Assembly (NCBI RefSeq): GCF_039727615.1
Contig: NZ_CP152474.1
Location: 3,596,001 to 3,660,000 of the forward strand
Length of the DNA: 64,000 nucleotides
Origin: Leclercia sp. S52
Lineage (GTDB): Bacteria > Pseudomonadota > Gammaproteobacteria > Enterobacterales > Enterobacteriaceae
Direction of reading: 5' to 3'
The stretch's first letter is position 1, and every line of letters begins with the position of its first letter. Position numbers and translations under genes: made by a program. The notes below the pieces were generated by a model. It saw nothing but the letters and a program-made list of their open reading frames with translations, was not told the DNA's origin and did not search any database. Positions 13,351 to 22,213 of this stretch are shown here, piece after piece.

Positions 13351-13926
13351 TCAACGCCTGATTAGCGGTTGAACTTTATTATCAATAGCTTCTCGCGCAC
13401 GAAATATCCGTGAGCGAACCGTACCGACCGGGCAATCCATGATAGCGGCTATCTCTTCATAGCTCAGGCCATCCAACTCCCGCAACGTAATTGCCATGCG
13501 TAAATCTTCCGGGAGCGACTCGATGGTGCGAAAAACTATTTGTCTCAGTTCTTCTGACAACATTAAGTTCTCAGGGTTCGAAATTTCTTTTAACGCCCCG
13601 CCGCTTTCAAAATTTTCGGCGTCGATTGCGTCAACGTCGCTTGAAGGCGGACGACGCCCCTGAGCGACGAGGTAGTTCTTGGCGGTATTGACAGCAATAC
13701 GATACAGCCAGGTATAAAAAGCACTATCTCCCCGGAAAGATTCCAGCGCGCGATAGGCTTTGATAAAAGATTCCTGTACCACATCAGGAACATCTCCTGA
13801 CGGTACATAGCGGGACACCAGACTCGCCACTTTATGCTGGTAGCGCACCACCAGTAAGTTAAAGGCTTTCTGATCTCCCTTCTGGACCCGTTCAACCAGA
13901 ATCTGGTCCGTTAACTGCTCGCTCAT
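13351..13926 (-). CDS. rpoE: RNA polymerase sigma factor RpoE (sigma-E)
   Basis: This 191-residue ECF sigma factor directs the envelope stress response. Region 2 shows YQHKVASLVSRYV and the -10-recognising stretch DVVQESFIKAYRAL; region 4 shows EEIAAIMDCPVGTVRSRIFRAREAI, the -35-binding helix-turn-helix. ATG 13926 yields MSEQLTDQILVERV, the E. coli start. A longer reading frame to 13959 exists but the shorter start has the conserved N-terminus and overlaps the stop of an upstream leader ORF. Confidence 0.98.
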   Translation of the reverse strand: MSEQLTDQILVERVQKGDQKAFNLLVVRYQHKVASLVSRYVPSGDVPDVVQESFIKAYRALESFRGDSAFYTWLYRIAVNTAKNYLVAQGRRPPSSDVDAIDAENFESGGALKEISNPENLMLSEELRQIVFRTIESLPEDLRMAITLRELDGLSYEEIAAIMDCPVGTVRSRIFRAREAIDNKVQPLIRR

Positions 13927-13991
13927 CCGAGGTAATGTCTCCCCAAACCTAAAATCCACGCGTTATCGAAACGCCACTCCAAACACTGCAC
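13923..13991 (-). CDS. Putative rseD leader peptide ORF
   Basis: A short frame ends in a TGA that overlaps the rpoE ATG (ATGA). From a GTG at 13991 it encodes 22 residues, and from a TTG at 13982 it encodes 19. The core reads EWRFDNAWILGLGRHYLG, close to what I remember of the E. coli rpoE leader. E. coli rseD is a leader ORF whose translation is coupled to rpoE. The start codon is uncertain because no strong ribosome site is visible, and the E. coli rseD frame may begin further upstream than this. Confidence 0.45.
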   Translation of the reverse strand: MQCLEWRFDNAWILGLGRHYLG

Positions 13992-14007
13992 TGTGAGCAA
14001 GCAGTTG

Positions 14008-14036
14008 CTTTGAGGGTCTTTTTTTCAAAAAGTTCC
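14008..14036 (-). promoter_or_regulatory. Sigma-E autoregulatory promoter of rpoE
   Basis: On the minus strand GGAACTT (14036-14030), a 16-nt spacer and TCAAAG (14013-14008) match the sigma-E promoter pattern GGAACTT-N16-TCnAA. It lies about 80 nt upstream of rpoE and corresponds to the known autoregulated promoter of the E. coli operon. Confidence 0.85.
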
Positions 14037-14325
14037 GTCACGCCTTTGTTTTTGTTAATCGCGTCGCAGACTGTTCATTTTCTATCATTATAAGTCTGAT
14101 ACTGAAACGCACCCAGTTTCTGATAAGAATTGCCATTTTACCGCTTGCAGGGTACCGCAAGACAGGCTTTATTTCACCACAAAATCTGAAGCTAACGATC
14201 TGCTTCGCAAAATATTTTCGCCCTTTTTCTGTTTTATCACCGCAACAGCGGCTGTTTAGTCATTGCAACAAGTCGCAAAAAAAACGTGCGATTCATCGCA
14301 TTCGAATGCTATGCTGACCAAACAC

Positions 14326-14343
14326 TGTTTAGTAAATTAAACA
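14326..14343 (+). promoter_or_regulatory. NadR operator upstream of nadB
   Basis: TGTTTAGTAAATTAAACA is an exact match to the NadR box pattern TGTTTA-N6-TAAACA and ends 6 nt before the nadB ATG. NadR with NAD/ATP represses nadB, nadA-pnuC and pncB in enteric bacteria. Confidence 0.92.
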
Positions 14344-14349
14344 CACATC

Positions 14350-15969
14350 ATGAACGCAATGTCTGAACTCTCCTGTGACGTACTGATTATCGGCAGCGGT
14401 GCCGCCGGCCTTTCTCTGGCGCTGCGCCTCGCCTCACACCAGAAAGTGATTGTCCTCAGCAAAGGTCCCATCAGCGAAGGCTCCACCTTCTATGCGCAGG
14501 GCGGGATTGCCGCTGTGTTTGATGAAACGGACAGTATCGACTCGCATGTGGAAGATACCCTGATTGCCGGCGGCGGTATCGTGGATAAACACGCCGCGGA
14601 GTTTGTCGCCAGTAATGCCCGTCACTGTGTGCAGTGGCTTATCGATCAGGGTGTGTTGTTTGATACGCATGTGCAGCCCAACGGGGAAGAGAGTTACCAC
14701 CTGACCCGGGAAGGCGGGCATAGCCATCGCCGCATCCTGCACGCTGCGGATGCCACCGGGAAAGAGGTCGAAACGACGCTGGTCAGCCAGGCGTTAAACC
14801 ATCCGAACATCCAGGTGCTGGAACGCAGCAACGCGGTGGACCTGATCATCTCCGACAAGATTGGCCTGCCGGGTACGCGCCGCGTCGTGGGTGCCTGGGT
14901 CTGGAACCGGAATAAAGAGACGGTAGAAACCTGCCGGGCAAAATCGGTGGTGCTGGCAACGGGCGGTGCCTCTAAGGTATATCAGTACACCACCAACCCG
15001 GATATCTCTTCAGGCGACGGGATTGCCATGGCCTGGCGTGCAGGCTGTCGCGTGGCCAACCTGGAATTTAACCAGTTCCACCCCACCGCCCTGTTCCATC
15101 CTCAGGCGCGCAATTTCTTACTGACCGAAGCCCTGCGTGGTGAAGGTGCACACCTGAAACGCCCGGACGGCACGCGCTTTATGCCGGACTTCGACGAGCG
15201 TGGTGAGCTGGCACCGCGTGATGTCGTGGCCCGCGCCATCGATCATGAAATGAAACGCCTGGGCGTGGACTGCATGTATCTGGATATCAGCCATAAACCG
15301 GCAGAATTTGTGCGTCAGCACTTCCCGACCATCTATGAAAAACTGTTGGGATTAGGCATCGACATCACCAAAGAGCCGATGCCCGTAGTGCCCGCTGCGC
15401 ACTATACCTGCGGCGGGGTGATGGTGGACGATCATGGCCGAACCGACGTTGACGGCCTGTATGCTATCGGGGAAGTGAGTTATACCGGCCTTCATGGCGC
15501 CAACCGTATGGCGTCAAACTCCCTGCTGGAGTGCCTGGTTTACGGCTGGTCGGCGGCGGAAGATATTACCAAGCGCATGCCTTACGCCCGTCAGGCGGAA
15601 AACCTGCCTGCCTGGGATGAGAGTCGCGTGGAAAACCCGGATGAGCTGGTGGTGATCCAGCATAACTGGCACGAGCTGCGCCTGTTTATGTGGGATTACG
15701 TCGGAATTGTGCGCACCACCAAGCGGCTGGAGCGCGCCCTGCGCCGCATAACCATGCTACAGCAGGAGATTGACGAGTATTATGCTCACTTCCGCGTCTC
15801 GAACAACCTGCTGGAGTTACGCAATCTGGTTCAGGTGGCGGAGCTGATTGTGCGCTGCGCGATGATGCGTAAAGAGAGCCGCGGGCTGCACTATACGCTC
15901 GACTATCCGGAACAACTTGAGCACTCCGGGCCGTCCGTGCTCTCTCCGCTGACTCACATAAACAGATAG
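14350..15969 (+). CDS. nadB: L-aspartate oxidase NadB
   Basis: NadB oxidises L-aspartate to iminoaspartate, the first step of de novo NAD synthesis. The 539-residue flavoprotein has the FAD-binding motif [11 protein letters not shown] near the N-terminus, then [15 protein letters not shown] and [16 protein letters not shown]. Active-site and FAD-contact stretches of the succinate-dehydrogenase fold follow, including [14 protein letters not shown] and [15 protein letters not shown] 14350 lacks a strong ribosome site; another ATG at 14359 is possible. The 3' end overlaps convergent trmN6 by 16 bp. Confidence 0.97.
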   Translation: MNAMSELSCDVLIIGSGAAGLSLALRLASHQKVIVLSKGPISEGSTFYAQGGIAAVFDETDSIDSHVEDTLIAGGGIVDKHAAEFVASNARHCVQWLIDQGVLFDTHVQPNGEESYHLTREGGHSHRRILHAADATGKEVETTLVSQALNHPNIQVLERSNAVDLIISDKIGLPGTRRVVGAWVWNRNKETVETCRAKSVVLATGGASKVYQYTTNPDISSGDGIAMAWRAGCRVANLEFNQFHPTALFHPQARNFLLTEALRGEGAHLKRPDGTRFMPDFDERGELAPRDVVARAIDHEMKRLGVDCMYLDISHKPAEFVRQHFPTIYEKLLGLGIDITKEPMPVVPAAHYTCGGVMVDDHGRTDVDGLYAIGEVSYTGLHGANRMASNSLLECLVYGWSAAEDITKRMPYARQAENLPAWDESRVENPDELVVIQHNWHELRLFMWDYVGIVRTTKRLERALRRITMLQQEIDEYYAHFRVSNNLLELRNLVQVAELIVRCAMMRKESRGLHYTLDYPEQLEHSGPSVLSPLTHINR

Positions 15970-16691
15970 AACGGGTGGGTCAGCGCCGTGTAATCCTCGG
16001 AATAACGCTGATCCGGCCCACGGATCACCATCCTGTCGCTGAAGCACTCTCCTTCTTTCGGCGACAGCGCCACCAGAACCCGGTGCGGTAACCTGCCGTC
16101 CGTATCAGCAATATCGGTACGCAGACGTAAATACCAGCCCATCTCCAGTGCGTTATTGATAAGCGCACTGCCCGCGCTTTCCGGTAATACCATGCAGAAA
16201 AAACCCTCTTCGGTGATCAACGCTGCCGCACAGGCTAACAGTGAACTGTGATCGAGGGAGCCGGTAGAACGAGCTTGATCGCGCTCGGGCGTTGCGCACC
16301 CGACGCCGGGTTCATAATAAGGAGGATTGCTGACAATTAAGTCATAGCGAGCCGTTTGCTCTGGCGCCCAGGTCAGAACATCCGCACAATGGAGAGTAAT
16401 ACGAGAAGCCCAGGGGGATTCAGCCACGTTTTCCGCCGCCTGTTCGGCCGCCTGCGGATCCAGCTCAACCGCATCCAGGGTAACAGACTCTCCGGTACGC
16501 TGCGCCAGCATCAGGGCTAATAATCCGCTGCCGCTGCCAATATCGAGGATACGTTTAACGCCTGCTACAGGTGCCCATGCCCCCAGTAAAATGCCATCAG
16601 TGCCGACTTTCATCGCACAGCGATCGTGCGCGACAAAGAACTGCTTAAAGGTAAAACCATCGCGGCGCAGCTGCGCTTTGAGTTGAGACAT
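15954..16691 (-). CDS. trmN6: tRNA1(Val) A37 N6-methyltransferase
   Basis: This 245-residue SAM-dependent enzyme (YfiC) methylates N6 of A37 in tRNA1-Val. Motif I is [17 protein letters not shown] and the adenine-N6 catalytic motif NPPYYEPG is present. ATG 16691 gives [20 protein letters not shown], the E. coli-like N-terminus; the frame stays open to 16787 but that extension has no family resemblance. It diverges from srmB. Confidence 0.95.
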   Translation of the reverse strand: MSQLKAQLRRDGFTFKQFFVAHDRCAMKVGTDGILLGAWAPVAGVKRILDIGSGSGLLALMLAQRTGESVTLDAVELDPQAAEQAAENVAESPWASRITLHCADVLTWAPEQTARYDLIVSNPPYYEPGVGCATPERDQARSTGSLDHSSLLACAAALITEEGFFCMVLPESAGSALINNALEMGWYLRLRTDIADTDGRLPHRVLVALSPKEGECFSDRMVIRGPDQRYSEDYTALTHPFYLFM

Positions 16692-16823
16692 GTCAGAGCA
16701 ACCTTCAAAATGAAACGGGAGTAGCATAGGTGAAAGCGCAACGAGGGAAAAGGGATATCCACACAAACAGATGAAGATCGCAGCCATAACGTCTATAATC
16801 AGCGCCCCACACAGAGGTAGAAC

Positions 16824-18152
16824 ATGACTGTAACGACTTTTTCCGAACTTGAACTCGACGAAAGCCTTCTGGAAGCTCTCCAGAATAAAGGCTTCACACG
16901 CCCGACTGCCATCCAGGCGGCAGCCATTCCGCCTGCGTTAGAAGGCCGTGACGTACTCGGTTCAGCGCCGACAGGCACCGGTAAAACAGCGGCGTACCTG
17001 CTGCCCGTCTTGCAGCACCTTATTGATTTTCCGCGTAAGAAATCCGGCCCGCCGCGCATCCTTATTCTGACCCCGACACGTGAGTTAGCCGTTCAGGTTG
17101 CGGAGCATGCACGTGAACTGGCCGCCAATACCCATCTGGATATTGCGACCATCACCGGTGGCGTTGCCTATATGAACCACGCCGAAGTGTTCAGTGAGAA
17201 CCAGGATATCGTGGTCGCGACAACCGGGCGCTTAATGCAGTACATCAAAGAAGAAAACTTTGACTGTCGTGCTGTTGAAACGCTGATTCTGGATGAAGCG
17301 GACCGCATGCTGGAACTAGGCTTTGCGCAGGATATTGAACACATCGCAGGCGAAACGCGCTGGCGCAAACAGACCATGCTGTTTTCCGCGACGCTTGAAG
17401 GCGATGCCATTAAGGACTTTGCTGAGCGTCTGCTTGACGATCCGGCAGAAGTTTCTGCCACGCCGTCCACGCGTGAGCGTAAAAAAATTCACCAGTGGTA
17501 TTATCGCGCCGATAACTACGAGCATAAGCTCGAGTTACTTAAGCATCTGTTAAAACAGGATGATACGACACGTACCATCGTTTTTGTCCGTAAACGCGAA
17601 CGTGTGCATGAGCTGGCGGAACAACTGCGGGCCGCAGGGATTAACAACTGTTATCTCGAAGGCGAGATGGCGCAGGTTAAACGTACCGAAGGGATTAAAC
17701 GCCTGACCGAAGGTCGCGTGAATGTGCTGATTGCCACCGACGTGGCGGCGCGTGGTATCGATATTCCTGAAGTGAGCCATGTGATTAACTTCGACATGCC
17801 GCGCAGCGGAGATACCTACCTGCATCGTATCGGTCGTACCGGACGTGCTGGCCTGAAAGGCACGGCTATCTCTCTGGTTGAGGCACATGACTATCTGCTG
17901 CTGCAGAAAGTGGGCCGCTATATCGACGAGCCGGTAAAAGCGCGCGTGATTGATGAACTGCGCCCGACTACGCGTCCGCCGAGTGAGAGAATGACGGGTA
18001 AGCCGTCGAAGAAAGTGCTCGCTAAGCGCGCAGAGAAAAAAGAGAAAGAAAAAGAGAAGCCGCGCGTGAAGCAACGTCACCGTGACAGCAAAAACATCGG
18101 CAAGCGTCGTAAGCCAAGCGGCAGCGAGCCAGCTTCACAGAAAGAAGAGTAA
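16824..18152 (+). CDS. srmB: ATP-dependent RNA helicase SrmB
   Basis: SrmB is a DEAD-box helicase that acts early in 50S assembly with L4 and L24. The 442-residue protein shows the Q motif (GFTRPTAIQ), Walker A ([12 protein letters not shown]), DEAD box (LDEADRML), SAT motif and the late [11 protein letters not shown] Lys/Arg-rich tail follows from about residue 395. The terminator at 18159-18178 follows the stop. Confidence 0.97.
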   Translation: MTVTTFSELELDESLLEALQNKGFTRPTAIQAAAIPPALEGRDVLGSAPTGTGKTAAYLLPVLQHLIDFPRKKSGPPRILILTPTRELAVQVAEHARELAANTHLDIATITGGVAYMNHAEVFSENQDIVVATTGRLMQYIKEENFDCRAVETLILDEADRMLELGFAQDIEHIAGETRWRKQTMLFSATLEGDAIKDFAERLLDDPAEVSATPSTRERKKIHQWYYRADNYEHKLELLKHLLKQDDTTRTIVFVRKRERVHELAEQLRAAGINNCYLEGEMAQVKRTEGIKRLTEGRVNVLIATDVAARGIDIPEVSHVINFDMPRSGDTYLHRIGRTGRAGLKGTAISLVEAHDYLLLQKVGRYIDEPVKARVIDELRPTTRPPSERMTGKPSKKVLAKRAEKKEKEKEKPRVKQRHRDSKNIGKRRKPSGSEPASQKEE

Positions 18153-18158
18153 AAAAAA

Positions 18159-18178
18159 CGCCGGGGTTAACCCGGCGT
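18159..18178. terminator. Bidirectional terminator between srmB and grcA
   Basis: Stem ACGCCGGG/CCCGGCGT with loop GTTAA is flanked by an A run on the left and a T run on the right, so it can terminate the convergent srmB and grcA transcripts. Confidence 0.9.
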
Positions 18179-18203
18179 TTTTATATCTGCACGCAGCCAA
18201 CGA

Positions 18204-18587
18204 TTACAGGCTGGCGGTAAAGGTACGTGCAATCACGTCACGCTGCTGTTCTGCAGTCAGTGAGTTGAAGCGAACGGCATAGCCAGAAACGCGGATGGTC
18301 AGCTGCGGATATTTTTCCGGGTGCTTAACAGCATCTTCCAGTGTTTCACGACGCAACACGTTAACGTTCAGATGCTGACCGCCTTCAACACGCACTTCCG
18401 GTTTGATTTCCATAGGGATTTCGCGATATTCAAACTCGCCCAGCGCGTTAACCTGAACAACTTCATCTTCAGCAAAGCCTGCTTTTGCACATACGCAGCG
18501 CGCTTCGCCTTTTTCGCTGTCCAGCAGCCAGAAAGAGTTCAGCAGGTCGTCGTTTGCAGCTTTAGTAATCTGGATACCAGTAATCAT
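18204..18587 (-). CDS. grcA: Autonomous glycyl radical cofactor GrcA
   Basis: GrcA (YfiD) replaces the oxygen-damaged C-terminus of pyruvate formate-lyase. The 127-residue protein carries the glycyl radical motif RVSGYAVRF with the radical at Gly102, preceded by [22 protein letters not shown] as in the PflB C-terminal domain. Two FNR boxes upstream show anaerobic control. It is single-transcribed, ending in the bidirectional terminator shared with srmB. Confidence 0.97.
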   Translation of the reverse strand: MITGIQITKAANDDLLNSFWLLDSEKGEARCVCAKAGFAEDEVVQVNALGEFEYREIPMEIKPEVRVEGGQHLNVNVLRRETLEDAVKHPEKYPQLTIRVSGYAVRFNSLTAEQQRDVIARTFTASL

Positions 18588-18695
18588 GTGTTGCCTCCCT
18601 TAAACTACACTATTGGGTGTCGCCCGTTGTTCAGGGCAATTGGTAAAACCATTGTTGCTTGAGTGTATATATATCAGTCAACCCACCGCCATTCA

Positions 18696-18709
18696 TTGAC
18701 TTAAATCAA
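18696..18709 (-). promoter_or_regulatory. FNR box 1 of grcA
   Basis: TTGACTTAAATCAA matches TTGAT-N4-ATCAA with one mismatch. It is placed at about -40 relative to the likely grcA start, given the TATATA -10 element, which is the class II activating position. Confidence 0.85.
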
Positions 18710-18748
18710 TAAAAACCACACCAGCGAAAGGGTGATACAAGGAGATTA

Positions 18749-18762
18749 TTGTTTTATATCAA
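18749..18762 (-). promoter_or_regulatory. FNR box 2 of grcA
   Basis: TTGTTTTATATCAA is a weaker FNR match. Its centre is 53 bp from box 1, the same spacing as the -40.5 and -93.5 sites described for E. coli yfiD, where the upstream site down-modulates the promoter under full anaerobiosis. Confidence 0.75.
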
Positions 18763-18900
18763 TTTTCCCCACCACCTGATTTCAAAAAATCTCGTAAATT
18801 TTAAATATTTTTCAACAGGATGACCTTTTTTCCCCGGCAATTTTGCTCCCTCGTCATAAGCAGTTAAGCTAGGGGCAGAGAAAATTCGCAGGAGAGCGAG

Positions 18901-19590
18901 ATGACAACACCTTTAACCTGGCACGACGTACTGGCCGATGAGAAAAAACAGCCTTACTTCGTCAACACGCTGAACACGGTTGCCGCCGAACGTCAGGACG
19001 GCGTCACTATTTATCCGCCGCAGAAAGACGTGTTTAACGCCTTTCGATATACCGAATTGGCCGATGTCAAAGTGGTGATCCTGGGTCAGGATCCCTATCA
19101 CGGGCCGGGCCAGGCGCACGGTCTGGCCTTTTCCGTGCGTCCGGGCGTTGCGACCCCACCTTCCCTGCTGAATATGTATAAGGAGCTGGAAGCCTCGGTA
19201 CCCGGCTTTACCCGGCCCGCGCATGGCTATCTGGAAAGCTGGGCGCGCCAGGGTGTTCTGCTGCTCAACACCGTGCTAACGGTTCGCGCGGGACAGGCGC
19301 ACTCCCATGCCAGCCTCGGCTGGGAGACGTTTACGGATAAAGTCATCAGCCTGATTAACCAGCATCGGGAAGGGGTGGTGTTTTTGCTGTGGGGATCGCA
19401 CGCGCAGAAGAAAGTGGCAATCATTGATACCCAGCGCCATCATGTGCTGAAAGCACCGCACCCGTCACCGCTGTCAGCGCATCGCGGCTTTTTTGGCTGC
19501 AACCATTTTGTGCTGGCGAATGAGTGGCTGGAGAAACAGGGCGAAACGCCGATTGACTGGATGCCAGAGTTACCGGCTGAAAGCGAATAG
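18901..19590 (+). CDS. ung: Uracil-DNA glycosylase
   Basis: Ung removes uracil from DNA in base-excision repair. The 229-residue family-1 enzyme has the water-activating loop [18 protein letters not shown] (Asp64), the uracil-recognition asparagine in [12 protein letters not shown], and the [14 protein letters not shown] catalytic-histidine loop. GGAGAGCG precedes the ATG. Its length equals that of E. coli Ung. Confidence 0.98.
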   Translation: MTTPLTWHDVLADEKKQPYFVNTLNTVAAERQDGVTIYPPQKDVFNAFRYTELADVKVVILGQDPYHGPGQAHGLAFSVRPGVATPPSLLNMYKELEASVPGFTRPAHGYLESWARQGVLLLNTVLTVRAGQAHSHASLGWETFTDKVISLINQHREGVVFLLWGSHAQKKVAIIDTQRHHVLKAPHPSPLSAHRGFFGCNHFVLANEWLEKQGETPIDWMPELPAESE

Positions 19591-19600
19591 AGTTGTTTTG

Positions 19601-19673
19601 TAGGCCCGGTAAGCGTAGCGCCACCGGGCAAAATGCCGGGTGGCGGCTTCGCCTTACCCGGCCTACACGAACA
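19601..19673. repeat. REP/BIME palindromic element
   Basis: Two inverted REP-like units (TAGGCCCGGTAAGCG... and ...GCCTTACCCGGCCTAC) flank GCCGGGTGGCGGC, between the convergent genes ung and yfiF. This is a typical enterobacterial BIME, able to stabilise 3' ends or bind gyrase and IHF. Confidence 0.85.
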
Positions 19674-19681
19674 AAGCGGAA

Positions 19682-20782
19682 TTACGCTTTGTTCTGACGC
19701 CACCACTCCGCCAGCAGAACGCCGGTCGCAACGGATACGTTGAGGCTTTCCACATTGCCGGTGCCATCGATTGAGACGCTCAGATCGGCGCTGGACAGTG
19801 CCGCATCGGTCAGACCATCACGCTCCTGACCCAACACCAGCACCATTTTACGCGGCAGTGTCGCTTTAAACAGCGGCGTGGTGCCCTTATGGCTGGAGGT
19901 GGTCACAATGGCGTAGCCGGCTTTACGGAACTGCTCAATGGCTTCCAGCACGCTGTCGCCGGTGATCGGCTGAACGTGCTCCGCGCCGCCTTCCGCCGTA
20001 CGGATTGCCGCACCGGATTCCAGCAGAGCCGCATCCTGCAACAGTACCCCTTTCACGCCGAAATGAGCGCAGCTGCGCATCATCGCGCCGAGGTTGTGCG
20101 GGTTGCCCACATCTTCCAGGGCCAGCACGCAGTCATCTTCACCTGCCTGGCTAACCCACTGCTTAACGGTCGTTCCGTTACGTTTCTTAATCAGGAAGCA
20201 AACGCCACCGTGGTGTTCGGTGCCAGACGCTTTGGTGATCTCAGCATCGTCTACTACGTGGTAGGCTTTGCGGTTGGCCGCCATCCAGCGCAGCGCTTCT
20301 TTGAAACGCGGCGTGACGCTCTGGATAAACCAGGCGCGAACGATGCAATCAGGACGGCTCTGGAACAGGGCCTGGCAGGCGTTTTCACCGTAGACGCGGG
20401 TCTCTTCCGCGCGCTGACGGCGGATCACTTCGGGATCGATTACCGCTTTACCGGCCATGCTGCCGTGATCGACGGGTGCCTTTGACTCATCGCCCGGTGC
20501 GCGGGAAACGGTACGCCACGGGGACGCATCGCGGTTAAAGTCGTCGCGTTTGAAATCATCACGCTTACGGTCGTCACGTTTACGATCGTCGCGTTTGCGG
20601 TCATCACCGCGGCTGTTTCTCTCATCGCGGGCGGGGCGACGGCCACCGTCTGCACGAGATGGCCCTGGACGCCCGCCACCTTTTCCGGTACGCGGATTTT
20701 CGGTGCGTTTATCAGAGTCATCATCACTGCGGACATACATCACTTTGACCTTGCCGCTTTTGTTTTTCAGTTCGTCGTTCAT
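19682..20782 (-). CDS. yfiF: SpoU-family tRNA/rRNA methyltransferase YfiF
   Basis: The 366-residue protein has a charged, disordered N-terminus (residues 1-115) and a C-terminal SpoU methyltransferase domain. The domain carries [19 protein letters not shown], the trefoil-knot motif [11 protein letters not shown] and the terminal [17 protein letters not shown]. An RNA 2'-O-methyltransferase role is inferred from the family. ATG 20782 has GGAG upstream. Residues 59-85 hold a tandem RDDRK-type repeat that is absent from the E. coli protein as I recall it. Confidence 0.92.
   Translation of the reverse strand: MNDELKNKSGKVKVMYVRSDDDSDKRTENPRTGKGGGRPGPSRADGGRRPARDERNSRGDDRKRDDRKRDDRKRDDFKRDDFNRDASPWRTVSRAPGDESKAPVDHGSMAGKAVIDPEVIRRQRAEETRVYGENACQALFQSRPDCIVRAWFIQSVTPRFKEALRWMAANRKAYHVVDDAEITKASGTEHHGGVCFLIKKRNGTTVKQWVSQAGEDDCVLALEDVGNPHNLGAMMRSCAHFGVKGVLLQDAALLESGAAIRTAEGGAEHVQPITGDSVLEAIEQFRKAGYAIVTTSSHKGTTPLFKATLPRKMVLVLGQERDGLTDAALSSADLSVSIDGTGNVESLNVSVATGVLLAEWWRQNKA
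20528..20608 (-). repeat. 15-nt tandem repeat inside yfiF
   Basis: The coding strand repeats a 15-nt unit encoding (R)DDRK five times with drift (DDRKR x3, then DDFKR and DDFNR). It lies in the disordered N-terminal extension and keeps the reading frame. The unit length makes it a candidate variable-number repeat. Confidence 0.8.
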
Positions 20783-20988
20783 GCTTTTCTCCACCAGCGC
20801 TGCGCGAAGCGCGCAGATTACCCGATGTACCCGCGCATAGCCATTACTTCGTATAAAAGCCTGTGACTATTGTTCTCATTGAATAAAACGCATTGTCGTT
20901 TCAAACAGGGTCGTTGATAATATGTAACATATTGGAAACATAACCGGCATAGTGCCGCTTTGTCCCCCTGCTCTACCTGAGGTTAGTT

Positions 20989-21408
20989 ATGAATACCGTA
21001 TGTGCCAACTGCCAGGCTCTTAACCGCATTCCGGATGATCGAATTGATGATGGAGCAAAATGCGGACGCTGCGGTCATGAATTGTTCGATGGTGATGTCA
21101 TTAATGCTACCGGTGCAACTCTGGATAAACTGCTGAAGGACGATCTGCCGGTAGTGGTTGATTTCTGGGCCCCGTGGTGCGGCCCGTGCCGTAACTTCGC
21201 GCCGATCTTTGAAGATGTCGCAGAAGAGCGTAGCGGGAAAATGCGTTTCGTTAAAGTGAACACCGAGGCCGAACGCGAGCTGAGCGCCCGTTTCCGCATT
21301 CGCAGTATCCCGACCATCATGATTTTCAAGAATGGCGAAGTTGTTGATATGTTGAACGGCGCCGTTCCGAAAGCCCCGTTTGACAGCTGGCTGAACGAAT
21401 CCCTCTGA
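20989..21408 (+). CDS. trxC: Thioredoxin 2
   Basis: TrxC is a cytoplasmic zinc-binding thioredoxin involved in oxidative stress defence. The 139-residue protein has an N-terminal zinc module with two CxxC pairs (CANC at residues 5-8, CGRC further on) and the active site WAPWCGPC. Length equals that of E. coli TrxC. E. coli trxC is OxyR-activated; I could not assign an OxyR site in the 200 bp upstream. Confidence 0.97.
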   Translation: MNTVCANCQALNRIPDDRIDDGAKCGRCGHELFDGDVINATGATLDKLLKDDLPVVVDFWAPWCGPCRNFAPIFEDVAEERSGKMRFVKVNTEAERELSARFRIRSIPTIMIFKNGEVVDMLNGAVPKAPFDSWLNESL

Positions 21409-21479
21409 TATTCCGGGGCACGTAACTTGTGCCCCGCTCTCGCCTCTGCGAGAATGGCGTTTTTTCTGCGCACTCCCCC

Positions 21480-22178
21480 ATGACTGATAACGCCGTACTG
21501 CAATTGCGCGCCGAACGCCTGCCGCGTGCGACTCGTCCCTTTCTTGCCCGTGGTAACCGCATTCGTCGCTGTCAGCGCTGCCTGCTGCCGCTTAAGCAGT
21601 GCCTTTGTGCGACCCTGACTCCCAGCCATGCCCACAGCCGTTTTTGTCTGGTGATGTTCGATACCGAACCGATGAAACCCAGCAATACCGGGCGGCTGAT
21701 CGCCGACATTTTACCGGATACTGCCGCCTTCCAGTGGTCACGCACCGAGCCACCGCAGGCCCTGCTCGATCTGGTCGCCTGCCCCGATTATCAACCGATG
21801 GTGGTGTTCCCGGCCTCCTATGCCGGCGATACTCGTCCAGTACTCGCCGCCCCACCCTCCGGCAAGCCACCGCTGTTCATTATGCTGGATGGCACCTGGA
21901 CCGAGGCGCGCAAAATGTTTCGCAAGAGCCCTTACCTGGATGCCCTGCCGGTGATTTCCGTCGATCTGTCCCGCGTTTCCGCTTATCGCCTGCGCGAAGC
22001 CCATGCCGAAGGCCAGTACTGCACCGCCGAAGTGGCGATTGCCCTGCTGGATCTGGCGGGTGATGTGCAGGCAGCGGGCGCACTGGGCGATCACTTCACG
22101 CGTTTTCGTGAACGCTATCTGGCCGGAAAAACCATTCATAAGGGAAGCATCACAGCAGCGGAGCCGGAAAGCGTTTAA
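21480..22178 (+). CDS. tapT: tRNA-uridine aminocarboxypropyltransferase TapT
   Basis: TapT (YfiP) adds the 3-amino-3-carboxypropyl group to U47 of tRNA using SAM. The 232-residue protein has a cysteine cluster (CQRCLLPLKQCLC, residues about 30-42) and the DTW-domain signature DGTWTEARKMFRKSPYL. ATG 21480 gives the E. coli-like start MTDNAVLQLRAE; an earlier in-frame ATG at 21429 is unsupported. It lies 35 nt before patZ. Confidence 0.93.
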   Translation: MTDNAVLQLRAERLPRATRPFLARGNRIRRCQRCLLPLKQCLCATLTPSHAHSRFCLVMFDTEPMKPSNTGRLIADILPDTAAFQWSRTEPPQALLDLVACPDYQPMVVFPASYAGDTRPVLAAPPSGKPPLFIMLDGTWTEARKMFRKSPYLDALPVISVDLSRVSAYRLREAHAEGQYCTAEVAIALLDLAGDVQAAGALGDHFTRFRERYLAGKTIHKGSITAAEPESV

Positions 22179-22213
22179 AATCATCAGGTCACTCGCCCTT
22201 CCAGGAGACTTGT

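Larger units (their letters stand above)
13992..14349. other. rpoE/nadB divergent control region
   Basis: This 358-bp AT-rich gap carries the sigma-E promoter of rpoE on the minus strand (14008-14036) and the NadR operator of nadB (14326-14343). Its middle part (about 14045-14320) must also hold the housekeeping promoters of rpoE, which I could not assign with confidence. I see no further gene in it. Confidence 0.7.
18588..18900. other. grcA/ung divergent control region
   Basis: This 313-bp gap contains the anaerobic grcA promoter (-10-like TATATA on the minus strand near 18668-18673, FNR boxes at 18696 and 18749) and, on the right, the ung promoter and ribosome site GGAG at about 18891. I see no additional gene. 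Confidence 0.7.

Noticed and set aside
13923..13959. Extending rpoE to an upstream in-frame start at 13959
   Set aside because: The 191-residue start MSEQLTDQ matches the known protein and overlaps the leader ORF stop; the extension is not family sequence.
19601..19673. Possible CRISPR-like repeats
   Set aside because: The units are inverted and imperfect with no regular unique spacers; they are a REP/BIME. No CRISPR array is seen in the window.
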